A DNA stretch of 17,070 nucleotides from Mansonella perstans (GCA_037074765.1 JBAMDO010000461.1:1-17070); one strand, 5' to 3'; shown: positions 1 to 8,876, counted from the stretch's first letter. The notes: generated from the letters alone by a model not told the origin. Program-made: numbers and translations.

Positions 1-636
1 CAAATCTTGACCAATAATGGGGTCTTAGGAATTCCTTAAAATTTCTTTGCGCTTCACCACGATCAATCCGATTAATTGATTCGATGTTTGACGCAGGATA
101 ATCATCGGATACACCAAATACTTCCACTAATTTTGGGTTATGACGAAAATTCGTCAATGTGAGCTTCATCGACTTGATTGTAGGGAACTGATCCAGGAGA
201 TTAACCGAAAAGAGAAATTTCGGTGCAAGCTCCAACTCCTTATTATTTCTATCCTCTGAAGAAATTTCAAAAGCCTTATAAGGTACGATGATATAGCCGC
301 ATGTTTCAAGTGTGAGTAAACGAAAAACTTTTCAGCTGTTACTAGAAATGTCCCGAGTAATCGATAGCATTCTTGTACAGACAGCTGCATTCCATGATGA
401 AGAACAACAGCTAAGCCAGTTTCGACCATCCAAACCACTTCTTCCACAAAAAAATAATGACCATCTCTTCGCCTGATGCCTATTTTCATTTCACACGCAT
501 TTCGTAGCTGAAGTGCTTTAAAAATCTTTTCTTCAGCGTTATACTCGATCAGTGTAAGTTTCTGACAACTTCGTCCACTATCCGATACATACTTGAAATG
601 GGATATCATCGTGCCAGGTGTTGCTTTGCATTCCAT
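1..636 (-). CDS. TSEN54: tRNA-splicing endonuclease subunit Sen54-like, 3' end outside window, one frameshift
   Basis: Non-catalytic subunit of the nuclear complex that cuts introns out of pre-tRNAs. Seen: from ATG at 636 the frame holds a charged stretch, then WMVETGLAVVL and LSVQECYRLL, then VYSHLKHA. These match in order the Sen54 N-terminal domain pattern known from the family (peEalyLlE.G, lSiQEayqLLl, vFSHLkr.GYvv). The frame then runs into shadow sequence, but a different frame continues at once with GYIIVPYKAFEI and stays open to base 1, so one base appears to be missing near 298-300. That is either a pseudogene lesion or an assembly error. A T-rich acceptor (TTCTAG, minus strand, 646-651) lies 9 bases before the ATG, so the ATG may follow a trans- or cis-splice site. 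A possible upstream start at 717-715 would need a 36-base intron, which is probably too short. Family assigned from motifs only. Confidence 0.68.
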
Positions 637-2095
637 CAGCCTCCACTAGAATACAGAAATTGTAGCATGAAAATCTCGCACATTTTCCAGTATTTTCGAA
701 TTCTTTTTAATCTGCATGTCACATTATTCACTTAGTCTTATTAACTTATCCTCAGTTGGTCAAAAAAAGAGGAAAAAAGAATGTGCTAATATCTCACAAT
801 AACCCCAATACCGTATGCTGAAAAAAAGAAAATGATCGACAGAAGATATTTAACGGGCACATCGTTCTTCATCAACTCAATGATTGACAACAACAATGAA
901 TTTAATTTGCTTAATTTATTAAACAACATCTTCAATAGTCAGCAGAACAATGGTAAACAAATCATTTATTAATTGCTCGTAATTATCAAATTTCAAGAGT
1001 TCCAAAATTTCGAAACACATATATGCCCTAGAATTGCAGAAATTTTGTTTTATCTTTTCATTTTCGTTAGCACAAACATGATCAAGTTTCAGTTTACACG
1101 ATCAACACCGTTTAGCTATTTTAAATCACTACTGATTTGATATTCATAATTAGAACTTTACAGAAATTTAAATCAAATGAAAAAGGCTAACATAAAGTTT
1201 AAATCTTCAATACTGAATCACTGGAAAGCTTTTCTCAGCATGTATATATTTAATTCAATTCGATCTTATTATATGCCAATGAATTCCTGAATTATCTCAA
1301 AATAACCGGCAGAAAATAATCAGCAGAACACAAAAACTGATTCATATAGGACAAGAAACTCAAACATCGTTTTCTTTTTCAACTTCCTACTTTTGCATGT
1401 ATCATTCACACTTATTGCTACAATCATTAGATGTTGCTCTTGAATATTTTCTCAAGAATATTTCCTTTTATTGCTATTTACTTTTTTACTAAAAGGGAAA
1501 AAAAAATATTTAGTTATTGATTACCATAAGTGACAAATAAGTCACTACAGCGATCAACGACTAAACATTCTAGCAAAACAGCACTTTTCGTATTACTAGA
1601 ATTTATACTTCACAAAATCATCTAATTATAATCCCCCGTCTTGACAATTAAGTTGCGCTCTTGCTCAATCCCAACCAATCCAGAAACATTCTCTAAGACC
1701 TCCCAAAATCCCACTCAGGTCCCTTAGCAGTGTGAACCCTGACCTTTGTGGTTTTTAATGTGTTCTGAAAATGGATTGTATCCAAAAAATGATGCTATAA
1801 AAAAACAAGATCTCAGGAAGCTATCGAGCATTTGGGAATGACGTTCCCATGATTCTAAGCATGTAACACGTCTAGCTATACTTTGTATTGTTAAATATGA
1901 TGCCATCAAAATGACACAATGAAATATTATCTTTCTATATCTTATGCAAATTACTACAAATTTTATTTGAATATAAAATGAATTAATCACTGAAGAAAAT
2001 TTATTTTTACCTAATGTTAATCAACTGATTGTATCGTCCGGAATCACTAATTCACTAAAACCACTAATTTTTTTTTTCTAAAAGTTGCACTCCAG
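637..2095. other. Intergenic region between divergent genes
   Basis: AT-rich DNA between the minus-strand Sen54-like gene and the plus-strand gene at 2115. No coding exon is convincing. The minus-strand open frame at 1724-1990 is hydrophobic and AT-driven at its start. The adjoining 1630-1870 block is clearly richer in G+C than its surroundings, so it could be an old exon or transposon remnant. Both flanking genes point away from this stretch, so their promoters should lie here, but no specific element is recognisable. Confidence 0.5.
2094..2095 (+). promoter_or_regulatory. Candidate trans-splice (spliced leader) acceptor
   Basis: The AG of TTGCACTCCAG, with a long T run 10-25 bases upstream, sits 19 bases before the first ATG of the gene at 2115. 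Nematode mRNAs are often trimmed to such a site by spliced-leader addition, leaving a very short 5' UTR. Position and sequence fit, but the acceptor is not a perfect TTTTCAG. Confidence 0.3.
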
Positions 2096-2114
2096 AAGTT
2101 TAATAAATTGTCAC

Positions 2115-3020
2115 ATGATGGATGATGATATTTATTACGTTGGAAATTTGATCCTCAATGGTATGGGTGATGGACAATGGTCGCAATTTCTAAGCCCAAT
2201 ACCAATGGTAACAATACAGCTGAATTTGTCCCGAATAATAGCATAAATTTTTAATTGAATATTATCAATCTAATCCTTTACTTCTGGATCATTTCTTTGT
2301 ATGTTTATTTTTCTCTAAATGGCAAATCTATAATGTTCATGTTGTATCTTTCCCTCTCTTCCCCTTTTTCTCTGTCCTCTACATTATTTGTTGCTGTTTA
2401 CTTCAATTAAAATTTCTCTAAGTTTTCAAATTTAATTTTAGGACTTTTTTTTCCAGCACCGAAGAATATTAGCATCGAATTTTGTAAGAATGCAAATTAG
2501 AGTGCGAAATTCTTCAATTGCTCAACAACAAATTGGTACAATTCCAATAAATAATAGGATTAGTCGAAGATTAATGCAATTGGATGAGAGTGCTATTGGA
2601 CCGTCACGTCGTACTCGAAATGAGCCGCAACTACGTGACGCTGAAGGACGTTTACAGCGACGAACAATTGCTTTTCTGTTATCAGAAAATTCTGTTATCA
2701 GGAGAGTGTCAGTGAGAAGATCTAGTGTTAGAATTAGTGTCAGATCATTAATTGCACCTTCGTCGCAACGGAATGAACATAATGATGACGTATCGAGGTA
2801 GATATTGTTGTTTTGTTTCGCAAATTTGAACGTCGGACAGTATCAAAATAATTATTTAAATGTGTTAAGTTAAAGAAAAAAAGTTTTGAAACTTACTGTG
2901 TTGCAGTCTTACTGTATCTTACTATATTACAATCTTACTGTACTACAATATCAATATACGATATTTAAGCATTGAAATTCACAATGAAATTATTTTCTTA
3001 TTCTTTTTTTCAGACAATGA
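2115..3020 (+). CDS. Hypothetical small basic protein, spliced gene of about 146 codons
   Basis: Family not recognised. Exon 1 (2115-2207, 31 codons) starts with two ATGs, reads MMDDDIYYVGNLILNG and ends at ATG|GTAACA. Exon 2 begins at 2457 after TTTTTTTTCCAG, keeps phase 0 and runs 113 codons. It then either stops at TAG (2799-2801) or splices at AG|GTAGAT (2798) to TTTTTTTCAG|A (3014), where two more codons precede TGA (3018-3020). Both readings end almost identically, which supports the model. The N-terminus is acidic and aromatic; the rest is rich in Arg, Ser and Gln (for example RRVSVRRSSVRISVR), with no signal peptide or membrane segment. The frame upstream of the ATG is closed by TAA at about 2081. 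A poly(A) signal lies shortly after the stop. It could be nematode-specific, or an RNA- or chromatin-binding basic protein; no function is claimed. Confidence 0.5.
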
Positions 3021-3053
3021 AATCGCAACAAAATTTCAACAAAAACTTGGCGC

Positions 3054-3059
3054 AATAAA
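3054..3059 (+). terminator. Poly(A) signal AATAAA
   Basis: A canonical AATAAA lies 34 bases after the TGA that would end the small gene at 2115-3020. That is the expected spacing for a short nematode 3' UTR. In AT-rich DNA such hexamers occur by chance, so the support comes from position. Confidence 0.4.
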
Positions 3060-3101
3060 AATTGATGAAAAAACTGTGAAGCATTTTATCCATAGAAATA
3101 T

Positions 3102-3147
3102 ACTGTTACAGTGTAATTTGAATAAACTGCTACAGTGAAATTTGAAT
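3102..3147 (+). repeat. 22-bp near-perfect tandem duplication
   Basis: Copies at 3102-3123 and 3126-3147 share the pattern ACTGYTACAGTGWAATTTGA and differ at two positions. Just upstream (about 2893-2953) CTTACTGT and TTACAAT words recur irregularly, so the whole 2.89-3.15 kb stretch is low-complexity downstream sequence. Confidence 0.7.
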
Positions 3148-3278
3148 CTTCATCATTTGCACAGTAATTATTTCTGTTTTATTTCTAATAACTATGCGTA
3201 AAATGAGTAAATATAGTAAATGAATTGATTTGTATGAAGCAAAAGCAAAAAATATGCATAGAATAAGTCATAGCTGTT

Positions 3279-3500
3279 TCCATTACACACGCAATAAATA
3301 ATGTATTGCATCCATTTGCGCATACAGTAGTGCTAAGTAATACTGTACCCTTTACACATACAGTAATGTTAAGTAATAATACCCATTACACACGCAACAT
3401 AGTATTGTTAAGCAATAACTATCCATTACCGCGCAGCACAGTAATGTTTAGTAATATGTACGTATATAGTAATATAAATAATAACTGTATCCATTTCAAT
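3279..3500 (+). repeat. Minisatellite, about 5.5 diverged copies of 32-40 bp
   Basis: Units begin near 3279, 3311, 3348, 3382, 3422 and 3489. Each runs roughly as (T)CCATTACACACGCA..., then cAgTAaTgTTaAGTAATA. The copies differ by substitutions and small indels. One plus-strand frame stays open through the array and shows a 12-13 residue peptide repeat (PFAHTVVLSN, PFTHTVMLSN, HYTRNIVLLSN). That probably follows from the repeat rather than showing a gene. It lies between two genes. Confidence 0.8.
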
Positions 3501-3558
3501 AAATAGACTAATACTAATAACAATGAATAAAACCATTAACATCAAATGATATTTTCTA

Positions 3559-3700
3559 AGTGATCTAATATGATACTGTAATAAGATCTATACGAACGAA
3601 AATGTAACTGAATAATTATGAATAATTATGTCAAAGAATGAATAATTAGGACAAAAATTTAAATTTGAAGAGTTTATTATATCTATCATATTAGATCACT
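3559..3700. repeat. 15-bp perfect inverted repeat flanking about 112 bp
   Basis: AGTGATCTAATATGA at 3559-3573 is the exact reverse complement of 3686-3700. The enclosed DNA includes tandem GAATAATTA words. It could be a small inverted-repeat element or a cruciform-prone spacer. No flanking target duplication was identified. Confidence 0.6.
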
Positions 3701-4066
3701 CGGTAAATCTGAACATAAATAAGGAATATTTGGGCACAGATGTTGACTGCATCATTTAGTTCAGGCATTCACGAACACTGATAATCAAATCATTGATGAA
3801 ATGGAATGAAAAAAAGTGATTCATAGATCATTGTGGATCTTTTTTGCTTCCTTACCCAAATTATCCAAACTTCTGAACAACTACTCCTAATTAAAATTTA
3901 ATCTTGATATTTGCTCCTTCTCATTTACATTTAATTTGCATATGCAAGTTTCGTGCGAAGGAAATTTTGCATATTCTAGTAGGGTATAAGAGAGATTATA
4001 AAAGAAAAGATGAATCATTTGACTAAGTTGTGACATATCGGAAGCAACTGTAACTTGATGATGAAG
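3701..4066. other. AT-rich DNA before the PDZ exons
   Basis: No gene is recognisable. Near the end (about 4040-4066) the frame of the first PDZ exon reads a few plausible codons (EATVT) and then meets three TGA codons in a row. The 5' part of the PDZ gene is therefore missing, lies in an unseen exon, or has decayed. Confidence 0.4.
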
Positions 4067-4998
4067 TTATGATATCGATGGAGCGAAGCAACCCGCTTGG
4101 GCAGTTCACAATGATAAGCTTATCATTGTTAAGATTCAGCCAGGATACTTGCAGATGGACATTTTAAGGTTCTTTAAAAGTTTACTGAGAAATAACCCTT
4201 TTTTTATCGCTTTCTAAATATCATTTGTTAATTATCATATCTAGATTTGGTGACATATTTCAGATTAGTGACCAAGTGGTGAAGCTAAGTAATACTGCTG
4301 TTCAAGATTGCGATCATTTCTTTCGCTTACTTCGTTTTGCATCTCCATGTGCTACAATAACGGTAGTGCGAGGTGAAAAGAAAGCAACAGAACTTGAGAC
4401 TAAAGTACTCATATCACCTAACCGGACTAAATTAATCACTCATCGTGATTATATTTATTTTGTATATTTTACCTATTCTTTGTATTTTAATGAATTATCA
4501 AAATTTGTTTTTCGTTTTATTTAGAACTTCAAAATGACTAAAATTACTGCAATTTAAAGTTGATTAAACTTGAATGGCTATCTGGTGGTCCGAAACTTGG
4601 TCTTGGCATCAACCACTATCAAAATCGTGTACCGGTTTCACGATGTGATCCCGCTTCACTGGCAGCACAACAAGTTGGTGATCATTTGATCGATGTCGAT
4701 GGTCATCCAGTTATCGATAAAGATGTATGCCGTGAACTGCTCCTAAAGTGTCTTCAGATAAATCATTTCGTTACAATCATTGTAAAACCTCCGGAAACAA
4801 TGGAAATTAGATATTGGATATTGAAAGCTTCAATCACTCAAGCTCCATCGGTTGCAACGCACTATTGCAGCCCGGGAACGGCAAAAATTGGAGAAAAACA
4901 TTCCGGTACATTCCGCATATCATATCATTGAAGTGGTCATATCATTAATATATCACATCATTGAAATTCCCATACTTTCACGTGCATCGCAAAAGTAG
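4067..4998 (+). pseudogene. Two-PDZ-domain gene, 5' end undefined and frameshifted near 4856; probable decayed copy
   Basis: PDZ domains bind C-terminal peptides of partner proteins and act in scaffolding. Exon A (about 4067-4168) reads DGAKQPAWAVHNDKLIIVKIQPG and ends AAG|GTTCTT. Exon B starts at 4245 after TATCTAG, completes PDZ1 (FGDIFQISDQVVKLS ... ATITVVRGEKK) and ends at 4461 before GTATAT. Exon C starts at 4560 and holds PDZ2 with its carboxylate-binding loop (KLGLGI) and VGDHLIDVDG. Phases agree across both junctions. After about 4856 this frame gives junk to TGA at 4929-4931, while another frame continues RTIAARERQKLEKNIPV as expected of this nematode double-PDZ family, so a small deletion is inferred; that frame ends at TAG 4996-4998. 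The exon C acceptor is the unusual TTTAAAG; the better TTTATTTAG at 4515-4523 would give an early stop. No start codon is assignable. It is a decayed paralogue or a gene with assembly errors. Confidence 0.75.
4108..4129. repeat. 22-bp perfect palindrome inside PDZ exon A
   Basis: ACAATGATAAG at 4108-4118 is followed directly by its exact reverse complement, centred on AAGCTT with no loop. It falls on the HNDKLIIV codons. It may be chance in AT-rich DNA, but 22 perfect bases is long. Confidence 0.8.
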
Positions 4999-5138
4999 CC
5001 AAAGAGAAGTTATTTGCGAAAGGCCGGTGCACAGTTAAACGTGTAAATATCGTGGAAGGTAAAGCAGTGATACTCATAATTGCTAGTGATACGAAGGAAG
5101 AAGTCAAAAAGAAAAGAAAAAAGTTCGTAAATAATTAA
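4965..5138 (+). other. Open stretch of 58 codons, possible remnant exon
   Basis: Between TGA (4962-4964) and TAA (5136-5138) one frame reads CIAKVAKEKLFAKGRCTVKR, then VNIVEGKAVILIIASD, then a Lys-rich tail. After two further stops the same frame gives DDTGDADANTNSSISAITDM up to TAA near 5250. It has no ATG. Base composition is less AT-rich than the flanks. It may be a further exon of the decayed PDZ gene, perhaps part of another domain, or chance. No function assigned. Confidence 0.25.
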
Positions 5139-5250
5139 TGCATAATTAATGACAAGTGACTCGATGATACCGGTGATGCAGATGCCAATACAAATTCAAG
5201 TATCAGTGCTATTACTGATATGATAATCAATACTAGGAATAAAATTGAAT

Positions 5251-5730
5251 TATAATTTTGTTTTAATTTCTTATTAATATGCCAATTGGGGCACTCAAAA
5301 TTTTTTTATTCTATTTTATATTAATTGTGTTACGGCGATGAACAGGTGAGGTAAATGAGATTTAATTTAATTTAATTTCTACCACACTTAATATGTACCA
5401 AATTTATTGGTTATCATTCTATTAAAAGAATTTCCCATTAAAAGCCAATTTGAGTCAAATTGCATATTTGAAAAACTAGCATTCAATTAACATTCTTCTC
5501 GTTTTAAAATCATCCATACAATAACCTATACAATAAGAAGAGTAAACACAAAGAAAGTTAATGTTTTCAAATTCGATCTCAGTGTTTTCAAGTCTGACTT
5601 GGCGCCATTTCAATTAACATCATCAAATTCAGTTTCGCATTACGTCAAAGATATTCGTGAAAAAATGCGTAAAATAGAACGTAATAATAAAGTCAATTTA
5701 ATACGATCTTTTGTTGACATTAGTCATTTA
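5251..5730. other. Intergenic DNA between convergent genes
   Basis: The plus-strand PDZ copy and the minus-strand gene ending at 5731 converge here. The stretch is AT-rich with small T and A runs. No exon, RNA gene or repeat array is visible. Confidence 0.5.
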
Positions 5731-6917
5731 CTAGAATGAACGTGATCGTTGTAACGTGAAATAACTGTATCCAATAGCACTGTTATAACTTTCTTGACAA
5801 AATGATGCACATTTACGAGTAGCATTAGTTATTCTCTTAGCAGTTGATGTGCTAGGTGCATATAGAAACGCGGATTGATCTTCACAGTAGGATAGCTTTT
5901 CTCCCGGATGTACCTGTGAAATTAATCCATTGGTAATATTACGATTTCTTTATAATGCATTTAGGTAAAAATCGATAATAATAAGTTAGGAATAGAAGTA
6001 TAAGCTCAGTAATATTTCGAATATTGCATAATTACATAAGTACTTAGTTAAGGATTATAATTAAGAACTAATCACTTTCTGCTAATATCAATCATTCCGA
6101 AAATCCGACTATCCAGTTTCATTTTCTGCTAAATATCAATCATCCCGAGAATTCGGCAATCGAGTTTAAATCGAAAGAACATCTCTATGGTTGGCCCAAA
6201 TGGCTGTAAAAAAAAGAAAAAAAAAAAAACAAATGTAATATATGGGAAACAGTACAACCTTATGCCAGTGCTTTCGTAATTCATTGAAAGCTATATGTAA
6301 TCGAAGTTTCTGATTTTCATTTTCAACCTGACGCTTACATGGACATGGTTTTAGATACTGTAATTCAAATACTCTATTTTAGATACTGCAAATCATTTAT
6401 GCAATTAGAATCTTTAGACAAATAATGAATGCATCGTCCTCAATTCGGTAATATAATTTGCTCCTTTTTAAACTTTGAAGCTTCAATCTTCTGCTGGAAT
6501 GTGGAAAGAAAATATGTGTGAAATTGGTGACCTTATTTTCGTCAATATTTACAGATTCCGTATCACCAATAACAAGTTTCACATTACGACGATTTTGAAT
6601 TTCCGACACAATCCGTATCTCTAATTTCATCGGTTTACCCAGCTGTTTGGTGAAAAAATGTGCTAATGTTGCATCAATTATCTAAAATGAAGCTGAAGCC
6701 AAATGTCAATACATACATTATAATACTGTACTTTGCAGAAGCTTTAAAGTGCAATGAAAATTTGTAAGCAGAGCAGTAAACTGTTAAATAGCAAATAGCC
6801 AAAATCGACATTCATAAATACCTATAATTAATTAAAGCTAACTTCAGGTATAACTACCAAATCAGTATCATATGCATTTTGTAGTTTCTGTAGATCAGAT
6901 GCTGAAATTTGTAACAT
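5731..6917 (-). CDS. Hypothetical protein, complete four-exon gene model of 161 codons
   Basis: Family not recognised. Exon 1 (6917-6843) starts ATG and reads MLQISASDLQKLQNAY, ending GAA|GTTAGC. Exon 2 (6681-6553) follows CATTTTAG, reads IIDATLAHFFTKQLGKP and ends TCT|GTAAAT. Exon 3 (6357-6259) follows GAATTACAG, is charged and coiled-coil-like (PCPCKRQVENENQKLRL) and ends AAG|GTTGTA. Exon 4 (5913-5731) follows TTTCACAG, has four Cys (YCED, KCASFCQES) and ends with TAG. All three introns are phase 0 and GT-AG, and lengths are whole codons (25, 43, 33, 60). No signal peptide or membrane helix is evident. An alternative third exon after TTTTTTTTTACAG (about 6207) would give an early stop inside the tandem repeat. 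The coherence of four exons is the evidence; each alone would be weak. Confidence 0.5.
6073..6167. repeat. 47/48-bp tandem duplication in the last intron
   Basis: Copies at 6073-6119 and 6120-6167 share CATTTTCTGCTAATATCAAT-like starts and end in GTTT, with scattered mismatches. They lie in the intron before the final exon of the four-exon gene. One copy overlaps the possible alternative exon near 6207-6130. Confidence 0.75.
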
Positions 6918-6965
6918 AGTTCAAACAACCGAGCACTTGAGAAAATGAAACAAATTGAAAATGCA

Positions 6966-6974
6966 CTGAAAAAC
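6966..6974 (-). promoter_or_regulatory. Candidate trans-splice acceptor upstream of the four-exon gene
   Basis: On the minus strand GTTTTTCAG, close to the nematode consensus TTTTCAG, ends at 6966 and is 48 bases before the proposed ATG. A TATA-like TATAAAAG lies just upstream at 6991-6984. Either spliced-leader addition or an ordinary cis acceptor from an unseen upstream exon would fit. Confidence 0.35.
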
Positions 6975-7053
6975 TGACGGAAACTTTTATATCGAAAAAA
7001 ACTTGCCGCTGTGAACTTCGCCGCTTTTGAAAAGATTCAAACTTTTTAATTAA

Positions 7054-7166
7054 TTTTTTTCTTGAGAAATTTTATTTACCAAACAAATTTCATCAATTAT
7101 CTCTAAATTTAGTATTTACTAAATTTTCAAAAGTTTCATCTAGAAAATATTTTCTCAAGAAAAAAA
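7054..7166. repeat. Nested inverted repeats, AT-rich
   Basis: The outer arms TTTTTTTCTTGAGAAA (7054-7069) and its exact complement (7151-7166) are 16 bp. Inside, AAATTTAGTA (7105-7114) pairs with 7117-7126 across a 2-base loop. The two nested palindromes suggest a small foldback element or a structure-prone spacer. It lies upstream of the four-exon gene. Confidence 0.55.
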
Positions 7167-7416
7167 ATAAATCAAAAATTAGAATTTTTGAAATCATTAC
7201 AGCTATATATTTTTTTGCTTTTCGAAATCAATAAAAAACGCTATTCTAGAATTTCTCTAAAGAAAAATAACTTGCATATTCTTCCTTCCCTTTTCTCTTA
7301 TGATATTTCAATCTTTCAAAAATTTTTCTCTAACACAGTATTCAAAATTAATCTTCTAGGATTTGTCAACTTTATGCGATCAATGAAATGGAACCATAAA
7401 TTGTTTAAGGTATGAT

Positions 7417-7790
7417 TCATTCATCCATACAATCAATATTTTAAAATCGCAAGATTTTCCGTATCATTGAGATTTGGTCTTCATTGTTTACGACATATTA
7501 AATGAAAATCTTAATTCTAAATGATAATGATGATAATGATAGTGACGATAATGACGGTCATGATAATGATAGTGATAGTGGTGAATATTGTTCCAGATGC
7601 ATGCATTCATAATATTAAAATTTTGAAATCACGCGATTTGTCGGTGGTTAAGATTTGATTTTTATTGCTTAAGACATGTATTAAATAATCTAAATGATAA
7701 TGACGGTGATAGTGATATCGATGAAAGTTGGCGATAATGATGATAGCAGTGATAATGGTGGTGATAGTGATAAAAAATGATGATTGTTAT
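7417..7790 (+). repeat. Duplicated block of about 173 bp with GATAAT/GATAGT microsatellite
   Basis: A diverged unit starting near 7417 (TCATTCATCCATACAAT..., AAAATCGCAAGATTTTCCG) and ending in GATAATGAT repeats recurs from about 7599 (CATTCATAATATTAAAAT..., AAATCACGCGATTTGTCGG), again ending in GATAATGA/GTGATAGT repeats to about 7772. Both copies share AAATGATAATGA (7519 and 7692). Tandem duplication followed by decay is the simplest reading. Confidence 0.7.
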
Positions 7791-8741
7791 TCGAATGAAC
7801 TTGTGAACATTCAACAGTTTGATTGTTTTTATTTAATATCAGAAAAACAAAATGAAAAACAAAAAAAAATATCTGCACAACGATAATCATTTAATTGATT
7901 TATGCTGAGGTGTTTTGTGTCTGCATGTGCATGTATGCACTCATGTAATATATAAAATAGTTATATTATTTTGAAATATTATCCTAGTGGTTTCAAATAC
8001 TTCCACAGCAGATGGTTGACATGCCACTTAATAACTGTTAAACATTTTTAATCCGAATGATCTTTTTATTCTTTTGCAATTTCTCATATTTCATTTTATA
8101 TCCATAAAGTCTAGTGATTGATTGTTGCTTCAATGAAAAAAAAGATGAAAAATTGATGAGATTTAGAAATGTTTAACAATTTATAGTGTTTAGAGAGATG
8201 TTTATCAGCTTACGATGTTTAGAAATCACTTTACGGTATCTAGAAATGTTTATCAAAAAATTAGAAAATTCATTAATAATATCTTAATAGTTTTGTATCA
8301 TTAATCACAGATAAAAAATATTAATTAGATTAACTTTTTAGCTCCAATAAAATCAACTTAATTAAATATTCTAATGCTCTAGCTTCTAGCCTGATATTAA
8401 TTTCAGTAATAATAATTACATTTATAAATGAAAATCTTAATATGCGATCATTTTCACTATATATCACTTATAGATATTCACTAAATTCACATTCGTCCTT
8501 TCTGCATTAATGAACATTTTTTAACCCTCGTATATTGCTATCACATACATATTATCAAATCGAATATACGCTGAAGTTTATTTTCAATCATTAATTATAT
8601 ATGATACCTAAAAACTGATTTTTTATTTTTTTTTTTTTTTAAATTCGATTTTAACAATTACTAATTTATTTTAACAATTACTAGATTTTCACAATTACTA
8701 ATATTCATTTTTTGAATATCTTAACTTTATCATGTCATAGC
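7791..8741. other. AT-rich non-coding DNA
   Basis: No gene model holds up. Short words recur around 8158-8258 (GTTTAGAAATG, GTTTATCA), hinting at an old tandem array. A run of about 15 T at 8626-8640 is the longest homopolymer nearby. Confidence 0.5.
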
Positions 8742-8876
8742 GAAAGCTGAATCTTTATCATATTATATCCGAGTGCTAAATCTTGATTATGCCATATCCG
8801 AGTGCTAAATCTTCATTATGCCATATCCTAGTGCTGAATCTTCATTATGCCATATCCAAGTGCTAAATCTTAATTG
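8742..8876 (+). repeat. 29-bp minisatellite, about 4.7 copies
   Basis: Units at 8742-8770, 8771-8799, 8800-8828, 8829-8857 and a partial at 8858-8876. The core is GTGCTAAATCTTCATTATGC followed by CATATCC. The first copy is most diverged; the middle three differ at few positions. Unit length is not a multiple of three, so no peptide repeat is expected. Confidence 0.92.

Noticed and set aside
7188..7415. Plus-strand open frame of 75 codons
   Set aside because: Composition is Phe, Ile, Leu, Lys and Asn as expected of random AT-rich DNA; no splice signals or motif.
8742..8876. Regular 29-bp units as a CRISPR array
   Set aside because: Units are directly contiguous with no spacers; this is a minisatellite in a eukaryotic genome.
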